In this document: positions 21,723-31,682 of the stretch, one piece after another
Position numbering within the stretch: the first letter of the stretch is position 1
How the letters are laid out: every line of letters begins with the position of its first letter
Origin: Hippopus hippopus
Lineage: Eukaryota; Mollusca; Bivalvia; Cardiida; Cardiidae
Direction of reading: 5' to 3'
DNA length: 64,000 nt
Assembly (NCBI GenBank): GCA_946811185.2
Contig: OX328112.1
Span: 22,969,558 to 23,033,557 of the forward strand
The notes under the pieces: model-generated
Databases searched by the model: none
What the model saw: only the letters and a program-made list of their open reading frames with translations
Told to the model about the DNA's origin: nothing
Position numbers and translations under genes: made by a program

Positions 21723-22282
21723 TTACCGTATTTTCCGTTATTGATGCTCCCCCTTTAATTAACACTCCCCTTGCTCTTTTCTACCCGAAATCTACTTACT
21801 GAGTGGCCAATCCATCTATAAAGTTGAAAAAAAAAAAAAGTTGGAATAAATTGGTGGCATTTACATAATACCAAATACTTCACAAATTGATGTTGCTGAT
21901 GCTGTTGCTGATGCCAAATGTACATACACTCCCTATGCTATTATAAACTTTTAGTAATATAAAATTTGTCTACTAACTGGGAAGAACTTTCAGAAAGAGA
22001 AAGCATTAAGAAAAACGATTACTGATCCCTATTTCTCATGAATACTATTTAATGTCCAATGAATTGTAATTGGAGGAAAAATTGAGTCTGAATTATAAAA
22101 CAGCAAATTTCTCACATGACGATCTCTTCACTATCTGCACTGACTAAAATCTGGACAGTAATGTTTTTGTCTTCCTCAGAAAATTCTGTCGTTTTTAAAT
22201 TGTTTTACCCCTTTTAATCGCCCCCTCCCCCTTTTAGAAAATGCAACATGGGGGGGTGGGGGTGAATAGAGACAATACGGTA
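21723..22282. mobile_element. TA-flanked element with inverted ends
   Basis: The left end TTACCGTATTTTCCGTTATT and right end AGACAATACGGTAA are inverted copies. Both are followed inward by C-rich or G-rich blocks (GATGCTCCCCC and GGGGGTGGGGGTG). It is about 560 bp with no transposase frame. Confidence 0.6.
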
Positions 22283-22312
22283 ATCAAATTTGCAGCAGTC
22301 AACACTAACCCT

Positions 22313-22541
22313 TTAATCCTTTACCACACAACAAAATTTCAGACCTGTCCGCATTGAAAGTATTTGCAGATGACAGTTTCAGTGTGGCTCATATCAAATG
22401 ATTTTTCTTTGATAGGGCAGAAAACATTGTGGGAAAAGGAGAAAATGCTGGTAACCAGCATTTTCTCCTCTTCCCACAATGTTTTCAAAAGCTTTCCCTT
22501 TCAGACGCGTTAAAAGTCGTCATTGTGTGGTAAAGGGTTAA
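22313..22541 (-). mobile_element. Family A element, complete
   Basis: It runs from TTAATCCTTTACCACAC to GGTAAAGGGTTAA. The palindrome is at 22421-22487. The right TTAA (22538-22541) is shared with the next copy. Confidence 0.88.
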
Positions 22542-22753
22542 CAAACAAGAAAAATTTAGATTTATCCTATTGAAGGCATCTGCAAACAATAAAATGTGTC
22601 TCAAACACTGGTATTCGTCTCTGAAAGGATGGAAAACATTGTAGGAAAAGGAGAAAATGCTGGTTATCAGCATTCTCTCATTTTCCCATAATGTTTTCAA
22701 AAGCCTTTTACCTCTGGGTCATTAGAACTCAAGATTGTGTGGTATAGGATTAA
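22538..22753 (-). mobile_element. Family A element, 7-bp deletion at the left end
   Basis: TTAACAAACAAG lacks the CTCTTTAC block. The palindrome is at 22633-22697. The right end is GGTATAGGATTAA. It is head-to-tail with the preceding copy. Confidence 0.82.
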
Positions 22754-23080
22754 AACCATCCCTGTTACACAAAAACAATCCACTTGAATTTATGTTTCAT
22801 TAGAGGAATAAATATAAATACTGATCATTTTGTCAGTAATATTAAAGGGGAATATATAAGCATACATAATTAAATTTCTTTTTCTGTCCTGATTCTGAGT
22901 AAATGTAAAGCCATACCTGATGATCCCTTTTGATTTAAAATTAGCCTGTACTTATACTAGTTTCCATGGTCATCTGTTCTAAAGCCAAGTCTTCCTGAAA
23001 AAAAAATATCAAAATTGCAAATATACTATCATGCAGAGAGATCGAATGAATAAGAAATTTAAACCAGCCTTGCTGTTGTG
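22754..23080. other. Unassigned sequence
   Basis: AT-rich, with no recognised feature. Confidence 0.4.
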
Positions 23081-23308
23081 TTAACCCTTTACCAAGCAAT
23101 GCCGACTTTTAACGACCCTGGGAAAGAAGCCTTCTGAAAACATCGTGGGAAAAGGAGAAAATGCTGGTAACCAGCATTTTCTCCTTTTCCCACAATGTTT
23201 TCTACCCTATCAAAGAAAAATTGCATCATTTGAGCCCCAATGAAATTGTCATCTGCAAATGCTTTCAATTTGGACAAGGCTAAAATTGTGTTGTCTGGTA
23301 AAGGGTTA
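23081..23308 (+). mobile_element. Family A element, complete
   Basis: It runs from TTAACCCTTTACCAAGC to GGTAAAGGGTTAA. The palindrome is at 23137-23203. Confidence 0.9.
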
Positions 23309-24440
23309 ACAGTGATGCAGTCAGGTGCATGTCTCTTTATGGTAGTTTCATAACATGCAATATTGTTAGTGCCTGGATGGGTGACTGAGCTGTTGCAAGC
23401 TACATAAATATGGTGGCAAAGCTGGGATTATGACAACTGCAGACTAGAGTTGCCTCACCGCCTAAACTTTCCTATATTTATTTGCCTTAAGGTCTATCAA
23501 AAAAATAATTGTGTTTCTGGTCAGTGTGTCCACTGAATTTTTCAAACGTGGGTTTTTGTACCTCTTGGGTTGCAAAATTGGGGGTACAGAAAATGAAATG
23601 GGGGGTACAATAATTTTCAACATTTAGATCTATATTTCCATAAATTGTCACTTTCATAAATCTGTCAGGACTTCCCCTGTAAATTTTTATTTGTGTGTCA
23701 TCAAAGTCAAGGATTGTGTGGTTAAGGGTGAAAAAATAATTAATTTGATTTTCTTTGAAAAATAAACTCCAATACCTTCTTCTCTAACTCTTGTTCCAGT
23801 GTTATCTTTGTGTGACAAGGTGGCCTAATCCCCACCATCCTGTCTGATTTGTAGGTTGTTCAACTTTTTCCCTTCTTAAAATCATCCAAGTTTTTTCTTC
23901 ATTATTGAACAAATATTTTCGCATCCACTTCTTGTTTTATACTGATATTTACACATTTAATTACTGATTAAGGTCATTCATAAAGCTGAAAAGACAGTCA
24001 GAAGTGCCTCTGAACAGACGATGACCAACTAACACTTTGTTGTGTCTTGGGTTTTTGCGTTTTTTGCAGCGATCTAGTTTTCATGTAAGTTTCTTTTTGG
24101 ATAGGTATTTCCGCGCTTGACTGGACACAAATCTGTCAATAAGGGTAGCAAGTACCTTCAAAACCTGTCATTTGTACACTATATAAACCGATTCACATTG
24201 TCATTTTTTTCATGAATGACACGCAAACCTGATTAGCTGTGATAACAGTGATGCATGCTTCCTTCACACTTGATACATATTGTTTATAGCGGAGTTTAAA
24301 TCTCTTAAGATCCATGTACAGGTACATGTATCACTTGTTGCCTGTTGATTCGCCAGTATTTCGTTTTCGAAGACATTTTTCTTTTTTCAAAATTACCGCG
24401 CTAGGCGCCAGTGGCGATCGACATAGGGAACCTTGTTTAT
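23309..24440. other. Mostly unassigned sequence
   Basis: It contains an A-family end fragment at 23699-23731 (AAGGATTGTGTGGTTAAGGG). A short CpG-containing patch at 24395-24420 may be the upstream or intronic side of the putative exon at 24452-24550. Nothing else was recognised. Confidence 0.4.
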
Positions 24441-24451
24441 GTTAGACTTAC

Positions 24452-24550
24452 TTTTCCTGGTAGTGTAATAGTGCCAAGAGATGATGACGGACTGTCCTTA
24501 GCCGATGTGCTCAGCTCAATTTCAGATTTATTGTTTTCCTGGAAGGGCAT
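24452..24550 (-). CDS. Putative first coding exon of an unidentified gene
   Basis: On the minus strand an ATG at 24550-24548 opens 33 codons. The predicted peptide is rich in Ser, Glu and Lys and begins MPFQENNKSEIELSTS. It ends exactly at AAAA|GTAAGTCT, a strong splice donor (GT at 24451-24450). I recognise no domain and found no partner exon downstream. It lies 450 bp beyond the stop of the pogo-like gene on the same strand, so it would be a separate gene or a chance match. The plus-strand open frame over the same bases has no support. Confidence 0.25.
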
Positions 24551-24552
24551 TT

Positions 24553-25001
24553 TGAAAGTGGAAAAAGTCGGTTGTCACTTTGCCATATGTCAATGCAGTT
24601 GAAACGTACCAATAGATCTAAAACGCAACATTTAGTTTAAGAATACTACAGTAAAAATAAAGGTATCTGAAAATAATGTTTCTATATTTGGTTGTTGAAA
24701 ATCCATGTTTTTCAATTAGTAACCCTACTTACTCGGCATCTTTTGCATCAATTGTTTAAGATAAATATATGATTTTTGGGATCCGTTTTGCTTATGTTCC
24801 AGCACATAATAGGCATTAAGTTATATGTGATTATTTTAAAACTTATGTGATCCACACACATTTTTACTTAAGTGGACACACAGCTGGTTTCCTGATTCTA
24901 CCAAAAACATGCTGTTGGCCCTAAATTTTTTCTGCTACAATTAAAAAAAAAAATCTTTGGGTGCTATTTCGGTACATCTCGGGAGTTTTTGGTTGTCTTT
25001 T
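24553..25001. other. Unassigned, downstream of the pogo-like gene
   Basis: This would hold the 3' untranslated region of the minus-strand gene. I see no canonical AATAAA on the minus strand at the expected distance. Confidence 0.35.
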
Positions 25002-25160
25002 TTAAATTTTTTTAGCCTTTGTTTGACTTTCCTCAGCCCTCTGCTGTTTCCTTTTTACCCTTTCTGCCTTTCTGCTTTCGATTAGCCTTTTTCTTTGCTC
25101 TTCTTCTGTTCTCCCTTCTTGCAATTTCTCATGGAACTCATCAGAAGTTATTACTCTTGC
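25002..25160 (-). CDS. pogo-like gene, exon 6 (basic tail and stop)
   Basis: The acceptor AAATTTGCAG leads into ARVITSDEFHEKLQEG, then a Glu/Lys/Arg-rich, probably coiled-coil tail ending ...TKAKKI and TAA. Phase 0 continues exon 5. Similar tails are usual at the C-terminus of pogo-type proteins. Confidence 0.75.
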   Translation of the reverse strand, partial: ARVITSDEFHEKLQEGRTEEEQRKRLIESRKAERVKRKQQRAEESQTKAKKI

Positions 25161-25440
25161 CTGCAAATTTAGAAATACGCAAATAGATGCAGTGTAAATT
25201 TTGGGCACACAGGCAGATTTTTCATTTCACGATTTGACAATTACATTTTCATGTATATTCAACATATTCTTTTCATGTATTTGTTATTCTAATGATCACT
25301 GGTATAGGTACTGTATAATTAAATTAAGAGGCATACATGTATAAATATTGCTTAATATCAGTAAGCATTTAAAATTCAAGTAAGAGATGTACTATGGTTA
25401 TATAATAAAGGCGAAACAAAATAGAGCTACATGTACTAAC

Positions 25441-25735
25441 ATCAAAAACAAGTTTTCTCCTTGTATGTACAGGCTTGGCTGGAACAGGAGGGAAGATATG
25501 TGACAGAGATTCTGGAATCAATCCTTCCTTTACAAGTGGATTGACTCCAAAAAAAGTGCCACATGTAGAACAAGTTGTTCCTTCTTTTACATCAGGCTTA
25601 TCACTTGATGATGCTTTCTGTGCACTTGATGCTATGTCCTCATTAGGGGTGTCTTTACATTTGTTGTTCAACAGTGATGGAGTGAGCTGCGATTTGTCAA
25701 TCGCATCTCTGTTGATCGGATACAACCCACATTTC
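25441..25735 (-). CDS. pogo-like gene, exon 5 (end of the DDE domain)
   Basis: It encodes KCGLYPINRDAIDKSQLTPS, the GFRxxGIYPxN block of pogo proteins. A linker with paired cysteines (CSTCGTFFG) and IPESLSHIFPPVPAKP follows. The acceptor TTCTTTTAG (AG at 25737-25736) keeps phase. A second AG eight bases upstream would give the fuller GSFRKCG but breaks phase. The donor is GAT|GTTAGT. Confidence 0.75.
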
Positions 25736-25833
25736 CTAAAAGAACCTGGAAACACAAAAATGTTTCATCATTTAAAAGACGTGTACATGTGTATCCATGT
25801 TTTGTTTAAATAAGTGGCTATGAGTTTGATCTG

Positions 25834-26098
25834 AGCAGTGCTCTGGCAAAAGAATATTTAATGTATCTCTTTGAGGAATGATACAAAGTAAGTTGTAACT
25901 TAATAATGGATCCATGAAATCCATTTCGTATAACAACCAACTAAATCATGAGGTAGACTGGTCCTTTGACATGCAGAAAATAGACCTGTGTCAAAAAAAG
26001 TTTTGACCCAGATCAGCCTGCATGGACAACACAGGCTGACCTGGGATTGATACTTTTTTCCAGACAAATTAAACCCCCTTTTCAGAGGGCATGGCTTA
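25834..26098 (-). mobile_element. Family B element in intron 4 of the pogo-like gene
   Basis: The ends GCAGTGCTCTGGCAAAAG and CCTTTTCAGAGGGCATGGC are inverted. The hairpin near 26010-26045 (CAGCCTGCATGGAC) is imperfect. Confidence 0.75.
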
Positions 26099-26301
26099 CA
26101 CACATACACACTCATTTATGTATGTGTGCCTGGCCTGTGTGTGTTTTCTTTATATAATATTATGTGACAAAAATAGTAATGACATAGTTGGTGAATTTCA
26201 TCGCTGTTCTTGAAAGCCCATGCTTTTTTTCCGACGCAGTGGATTTGTTAAAAAAGAAATATTTGACTCAGTTTTGAGGTACTATCTGTTAATGAATGTA
26301 C

Positions 26302-26534
26302 CTTTTAATGACTGCAAGGGAACACACTTGATCAATTGTGTGGCTTAAAACTGCTGGGAACTTGGCCTTACTGATGACTGTGTTTTTGTTCATAAACCCC
26401 AATCTTGCAGCCATGACTGAAAACTTTTGCTTCAATGGACCATTTATGGCTACATCAAGTGGCTGTAAAATGTGGGTTGTATGTGCTGGCAGACCTAGCA
26501 GCTCAACACCATTTTCTCTGGCTAACTTGACGAT
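26302..26534 (-). CDS. pogo-like gene, exon 4 (third catalytic Asp)
   Basis: The acceptor TTGCTTTTTCTATCAG precedes 233 bases, phase 0 in and 2 out, ending AAAAG|GTACAT. It encodes GLPAHTTHILQPLDVAING, the pogo signature around the third Asp, then PLKQKFSVMAARLG. No stop or shift was seen. Confidence 0.85.
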
Positions 26535-26557
26535 CTGATAGAAAAAGCAAAATCGTA

Positions 26558-26729
26558 TGATCCATGCTCTGTGAAAAGGGGGCTTAATGCATCTGCAAGC
26601 AGTATCAACCCATGTCAGCCTGTGCAGTCCACACAGGCTGACCTGGGCTGAAACTTTTTGATTTAGTGAATTTTCTGCATGTCAAAGGAGATGCATTATG
26701 CCCCCTTTTCACAGAGCATGGCTCATGAA
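26558..26729 (+). mobile_element. Family B element, internally deleted, in intron 3
   Basis: Both ends are intact (CATGCTCTGTGAAAAGGG and CCCTTTTCACAGAGCATGG) along with the hairpin CAGCCTGTGCAGTCC. About 90 bp of the B interior is missing after CTGCATGTCAAAGGA. Confidence 0.8.
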
Positions 26730-26956
26730 TATGTTTTTCACAAAACTTAGGTTATCAATGTTTAACTGTAATTACAAGTTTTTGGAAAAGGATTTTCAAA
26801 TATTCCTATAGACTTTTTGTTTGGTAGGGTAATGAACTTTTTTGTTTTAAAAGAGTCGAGCAAAATTTTAAACCTTCACATGAATCAACAGGACACTTTA
26901 TTTAAACCATATTTTAACAATCAATTCCGGTATGTGTGGATAGCGTTTATCATTAC

Positions 26957-27105
26957 CTCTGAATTAATATGACTGTCATGATTATCCATAACCAGCAAAA
27001 CTGGTGTTTCTTTGCCACAGTGTTGAAGAAAAAGGTCTTTAAACCATATTTGGAACAGTCCAGTATCCATATATCAGCTGTCACTGCTGGCATACATCCA
27101 CTTAC
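26957..27105 (-). CDS. pogo-like gene, exon 3 (second catalytic Asp, stop codon)
   Basis: The acceptor TTTTTGCCCTCACAG and donor GAG|GTAATG are clear. Length is 149 bases, phase 1 in and 0 out. Translation gives LFQIWFKDLFLQHCGKE, then LLVMDNHDSHINSE with the second catalytic Asp. A TGA at 27076-27074 lies in frame where relatives would have an amino acid. Confidence 0.8.
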
Positions 27106-27385
27106 CTGTGAGGGCAAAAAGATTTTTCAGAATATTTTTCAGACAGGCTCTTAGATTGAAATGAATGGTAAATCATTCTTCTGATGTGTAATCAAAGGGA
27201 AATCTTAATAAAGCTTGTATTATGGTCAATACTGAATTTGAATGAAATTTGCAGTTTAGTAATACATGTACTGAGTTTCTTCTTATGAACAGGTGCTCAG
27301 CAGCTTTATTATTATTATAAATGAAGTATTTCCCAGAGCTGTAAATGTTGATAAAAGTAATGTTCAAAGAATTAGATGTAAATAC

Positions 27386-27627
27386 CTGGCACATCATCTT
27401 TGTAAGAAGTGTGCGGTTGGGACTTTTCAAAAATCAAGAAAGTAGGCAAAATTCTTCCACCAGCGGAGATGCATAAATGTGCTGTGATGTGGCCAGGTGA
27501 AGTTTTTCTTTGCTGGTACGTGTGGGTGCCCTTAATGCCTATCACCTTTTGATGTCCTCTTTCTTTGCCACTCCAACCAGTCTCATCAGCATTAAAAATC
27601 AGGTGGGGCTTGTCTCTTAGGTTTAAC
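27386..27627 (-). CDS. pogo-like gene, exon 2 (first catalytic Asp)
   Basis: It contains LRDKPHLIFNADETGWSG, with the first catalytic Asp in the ADE triplet, then GHQKVIGIKGTHTYQQ. It ends at CCAG|GTATTT, phase 1. The acceptor is placed at AATTAAG (AG at 27629-27628), the least certain border of the model. Confidence 0.75.
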
Positions 27628-27999
27628 CTTAATTAAGAAAAAGACAAATTTTATCAAGCCATGCTTTTGTGACAGAAATGTACAAAATTTGAATGATACA
27701 TTTTTTTCTCTTCTATTTTTCATTTTTTTATGCTTTACCACTTGCCGTTTTTTCTTGAAGTCAATGACCAAAAAAAAACAGTCTAATTAGTTTTCTGATT
27801 CAGTTTTATTTTTTTATGCTGTGCCATTGCCTTTTCATATCTTTCTTGACTGAGTGTAGCTGAATATTGAACTTAATAACAAAAAACAGCCAATTAGTTT
27901 TCTGATTCAGTTCACTGATTTTGAAAGACATAAAAATGAGAAAAATGTCACTTATTAGGTAATATTTAACCAAAAATTAACAGTTTGTAGACATAATTT

Positions 28000-28200
28000 A
28001 TTATAGAAGATAGCATAGAAGGTGGCATTTTGAAACATTGTGGGTATAGGAGAAAATGCTGGTATGAGACATTTCCTCTTTTCCCATAATGTATTCTATC
28101 CTTTCAAAGGTATTTTGAGCCATGCATCTAATTTTGGCTTGTAAATGCATTTTGTATGAATAAGACTTCAATTCTATTATCTGATAAAGAGTAAAGGTAA
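28000..28200 (+). mobile_element. Family A element, decayed, in intron 1
   Basis: The core GAGAAAATGCTGGTATGAG and right end GATAAAGAGTAAAG are recognisable. The stem is heavily mutated, so it is one of the older copies. Confidence 0.65.
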
Positions 28201-28257
28201 AAATAGACAAGATTAATTTTGCTTTCCATGTTTGTTTAGAACTGTAGTTATGTATAC

Positions 28258-28730
28258 AAATCTGTCTACAGTATCCTCCAGAAGGTCAAAATACCTATTC
28301 ATAACATTTGTATTGGACATTCTGGATCTTGACCTGTCATACTTCTCAGGCACTTTCTCTGTTAGATTTTCATGTCTTTTATAGAAAGACCTGAACCATT
28401 TGTCAGAGGGCCCAGAGCATATGTTGAACAAGGTTTTCCGTTTTTTCTCTTTCACAAGTTCCATGATATATATGTGAATCATTGCTCGGGTCATCGGAAA
28501 CCTTGTCTAGCTATGTACTCCAGGTAATTGACTATTGCTACTTCTTCTTCGTCACTGAGCATTCTTGCAGGGCCAAACTGATGTTTTTTATAAATCCCTC
28601 GGACATGATTGTCAATTGTTTTTCTTGGTATGCAATATTCTCTTGCCGCTTGGCTGACAGACAACCTCTTCTGTTTCACTGCAGATATTGCCATTTCAAG
28701 GCTGTTCATTTCATATGCTCTTGCAGACAT
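28258..28730 (-). CDS. pogo-like gene, coding exon 1 (DNA-binding domains)
   Basis: The start is ATG at 28730-28728, two bases after a good acceptor (TTTGTTTTTCCAACAG, AG at 28733-28732). It encodes the psq and CENP-B-type helices. The frame changes within 28495-28505: the upstream frame stops right after ARQGF, while the frame one base off continues PMTRAMIHIYIMELV, so one base appears lost. The likely donor is GTATAC at 28257, a weak site. Its phase 0 does not match the only AG seen before exon 2. Confidence 0.75.
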
Positions 28731-28836
28731 TCTGTTGGAAAAACAAATTACTGATTTGTACATATTAATACCATTAGAATAAATTTAAATGTTATGATGA
28801 ATATTTTATATTTGATTTTTTATTGTTACTTTTATG

Positions 28837-28902
28837 AAAAAGAAAAAAGAAAGAAAACAAAAAAAAAGAAAAAAATAAAATAAAGAAGAATGAATAAAAA
28901 GT
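28837..28902. repeat. Purine-rich A/G low-complexity tract
   Basis: A mixture of A runs and AAG/AAAG units lies upstream of exon 1 of the pogo-like gene, within its probable 5' intron. Confidence 0.7.
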
Positions 28903-29317
28903 GTAGATCTGGATGTTTTGTACTCTTTTAAACAATTTTTGTTCAATCATTCAAGGGGCACCTGGTATGCGATTATCAGGTTCATGAAAAAGACTATAAA
29001 CAATTGACTAAAGGGGACGCCCCAGACAGCTCTGCCTCTGCATGAAGTCATAAATCACTTGCATTCTGCAAGTGAAGTGCGATATGTGTCTGTCCTTAAT
29101 ATATTGGAAATAGTACTTCAGCAAATAAAATAATAGATTAAGTGATGAGGTAAGTTGAAAATTAGCGTTTGTTAAGTTATTTTCGTAACAGAAATAACAA
29201 TATTTTTGGTTTTATTAAGCTGGTATATGCCAAATTAAAGAGGGAAGTCAATCCCCAGGAAGTGATTTCGCGAACACTTGAGGGGTAACAGGGGATACTT
29301 GTTTATATTATACTTAC

Positions 29318-29430
29318 ATTTTGACAGATTTCGATTTTTTTTTCGTAATTGTAGACAGTACTACTTCTTCTTCAAAATGGCCGAAAGCTGTGACGCGAAA
29401 ATGAACATACGCACGCAATATTAAAAGAAT
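29318..29430 (-). other. Probable untranslated 5' exon of the pogo-like gene
   Basis: On the minus strand CAAAAT|GTAAGTATAA is a near-consensus donor (GT at 29317-29316). It would pair with the acceptor at 28733-28732 just before the start codon. The upstream sequence to about 29430 is CpG-containing, as a promoter-proximal region might be. The transcription start is unknown. Confidence 0.35.
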
Positions 29431-29540
29431 GGCCGCCACTGGTACTTGGCCACCAGTGGTCACGAGCCAGTAATAGTTTAAGAGATGTTTGAAATAAAAG
29501 TTGATAGATAGACGGATGGATGATGAACACAGGGCCATGA

Positions 29541-30847
29541 CAGAAGCTCATTCGCCTGTGGAGCTAAAAACCAGCTTGATTTCGTTAATCAGCATTTTTT
29601 TCCTAAAGATCAATGGATAAAATTTCGTTAGCCTAGTGTTCTGCAAGTTTTTTACATGCGAGGCTATCTATTAAAGTTCTATCCTTAGATTCCAGCCCCC
29701 AAGGACCTACAATGTTGGGAAAAGTAATTTTGTACAATCGGTGCGTTTCTATTGGAACCTATGAGGTCAGAATTCCGGGGAAAAAAATATAGTTATCTCC
29801 CCTGCATTGCGCAAGCGTGGTGGGTTGTAACGCGAAAACCGATTCTTTCAAACTTGACCTAGGTGGCATCCTTAATCTCTGAAACACCAGAGACAAGACC
29901 AATGTACTGCTATGAAGTTAATGTGTTAATTGACTTTTTACCTTAGAAAAATAGATACATCGTGATAATGAAGTAAATTATTCGTTCAGCTTTTTTTTTT
30001 CGTCTGCTCCGCTCTGCTAGGCGTGCTTGATTGAAGAGAGAAGAAGTAAGCCGGACGACTATCAAACGATACATGCATAATGTATCTACGTGGTGTCCCG
30101 AATCGAACAAAGCTTGAACACAGGCTGAAAGATGGTTTTGAAACCGCTTCTCTTTGTGCACAGATCTAGATCTGTTTGTATTCTTCAATCGCAACTTTCA
30201 GAATAATTTTACTTGTCAAAGCATCGACGACTGATACAAAGAGAGGGAAAGAAAAAAAAAATAAAGAGAGATCTCGGTCTAGATCTGCAGTCCATGAACT
30301 TTAGTGGCCATAGATACTTCATCGAAGTTCAAATATCCATTGACTTACATGTATTTTCAACTTCAATTCTTAATTATTTGTGGCTTAAACATTAAGCTTA
30401 AATTGAAAAACTCGCATGAAAGTAAAGCAAAATGAATTTTACAATAAAATATAGATTTATATTTTCAGACTTGATACATTGTACGAGTATGATATAATTG
30501 CAGCTGTTTAAGAATTTATCAATATTTCTGGAAAACGTTTTAACATTGACGTCAATATCGACGTACCCCAAATTTAGCTGGAAAATGACACAGTGAGTTT
30601 CAGAGGGCTACATTGTATATATACAACTTTGATATCAGGCGACTAATTAGCTCCTGTAACCTCGCTTTCTACCAGTATACTTTTCTTTCTGATCAAACTA
30701 TCAGCAACAGCGTAACTGATTTTCTTGCACTCTGAAAAATGCATGTAAGTCAGTGGTAGGCCTAATTCCCCGTTTGGTGAAATATTTACGGTAGCTTACT
30801 GTACGGTCTTGCAACAAAGACAATCTGAATTTTCACATGATCTATAG
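29541..30847. other. Unassigned sequence
   Basis: No family repeat or supported exon was recognised. A short Lys-rich frame near 30240 reflects an A/G-rich tract. Confidence 0.4.
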
Positions 30848-30945
30848 ATCAAGTTGCCGGCATTTTTTCCCTCCCTCAAAATTTTTCTAAGGTTCTGTTC
30901 TATAGGACCGTAAAAACGATGGATTGCTTAGCGTTTGGATTAAAA
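30848..30945 (-). repeat. Family A fragment, decayed
   Basis: TTGCCGGCATTTTTTCCC and a trace of the left arm (GGATTGCTTAGCGTTTGG) remain. Confidence 0.45.
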
Positions 30946-31267
30946 CTGGAATTAATGTAGGAAATCATTTTACTTCCGTAAAGCATGATCTTCAAGCGAA
31001 CCATTTCATGACACCGCCCTGAACGAGAAAACATCTCAAAAATACAAAAAGAAACATAGTAAATTAGTCTAGACAGGTTGATAATTTTTGCGAAAACAGA
31101 TGACTTTTCGGCATTTCTACTACAAGTGCATTATAAAACATTCATAGGAATTATAGCTTGAGGGATTTTCCATCAAACAGCATAACGTTATACTGCGTAG
31201 CATTAGGTTCTGGTAGCTAACAACAGGAGCTAATCATGTCATCATACTGTGCTTTCGGCTTCTACCA

Positions 31268-31682
31268 CAGATTTTCTCGTTACCACACGAGAAAGTTTGT
31301 TCGTATTGAAAACATTTGCAGACAACAAATCAAACTGTTGGTCTTCAAAAGGGTAGGAAACGTAGGAAAAGGAGAAGATACTGGTTAGAAACGTTTGTTC
31401 AACTCTTTACCAAACGACAAAATTTTACACTTGTCCAAATTGAAAGCATTTGCAGCCGACAAAATAAACTTGACTCAAACATTGAAAATTATTTACAGGA
31501 GGGTAGAAAACATTGTGGGAAAAGGAGAAAATGCTGGTAACCAGCATTTTCTCCTTTTTCCACAATGTTTTTCAGAAGTCTTCTTCTTCAGGGCCGTTAA
31601 AAGTTGGGATTGTGTGGTAGAGTTAAAATGCCTCTCTTCCCCCCGAAGGTCGTTAAAACACAGGATTGTTTGTTATTTAATG
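31268..31682 (-). mobile_element. Family A outer copy, split by another A
   Basis: The first part is at 31268-31398, from ACCACACGAGAAAGTTTG to ACTGGTTAGAAACG. The left-arm remainder AAAACACAGGATTGTTTG is at 31629-31680. Confidence 0.75.
31399..31628 (-). mobile_element. Family A element, complete, nested
   Basis: It runs from TCAACTCTTTACCAAACG to GGTAGAGTTAA with a perfect-looking palindrome at 31505-31570. The 137-residue open frame across it is repeat-derived. Confidence 0.88.

Larger units (their letters stand above)
25002..28730 (-). pseudogene. Spliced pogo/Tigger-type DDE transposase-like gene, disrupted
   Basis: About 515 codons over six coding exons. In order: a psq-type helix-turn-helix (about residues 1-46, QKRLSVSQAAREYCIPRKTI), a CENP-B-type DNA-binding region (about 55-155, PSDKWFRSFYKRHENL), then the DDE domain with catalytic Asp in FNADETGWSG (exon 2), LLVMDNHDSH (exon 3) and LQPLDVAING (exon 4), about 35 residues between the last two. 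A basic Lys/Arg-rich coiled tail follows. Introns 2 to 5 have GT/AG borders with matching phases (1, 0, 2, 0), and intron 1 is unresolved. A frameshift in exon 1 and an in-frame TGA in exon 3 break it. Family knowledge: such proteins bind and cut transposon ends or are domesticated DNA-binding proteins. No flanking inverted repeats were found, so an old host-captured gene is possible. Confidence 0.85.

Noticed and set aside
25475..25813. 112-residue plus-strand frame
   Set aside because: It is the antisense shadow of pogo-like exon 5, whose minus-strand reading has family motifs and splice sites.
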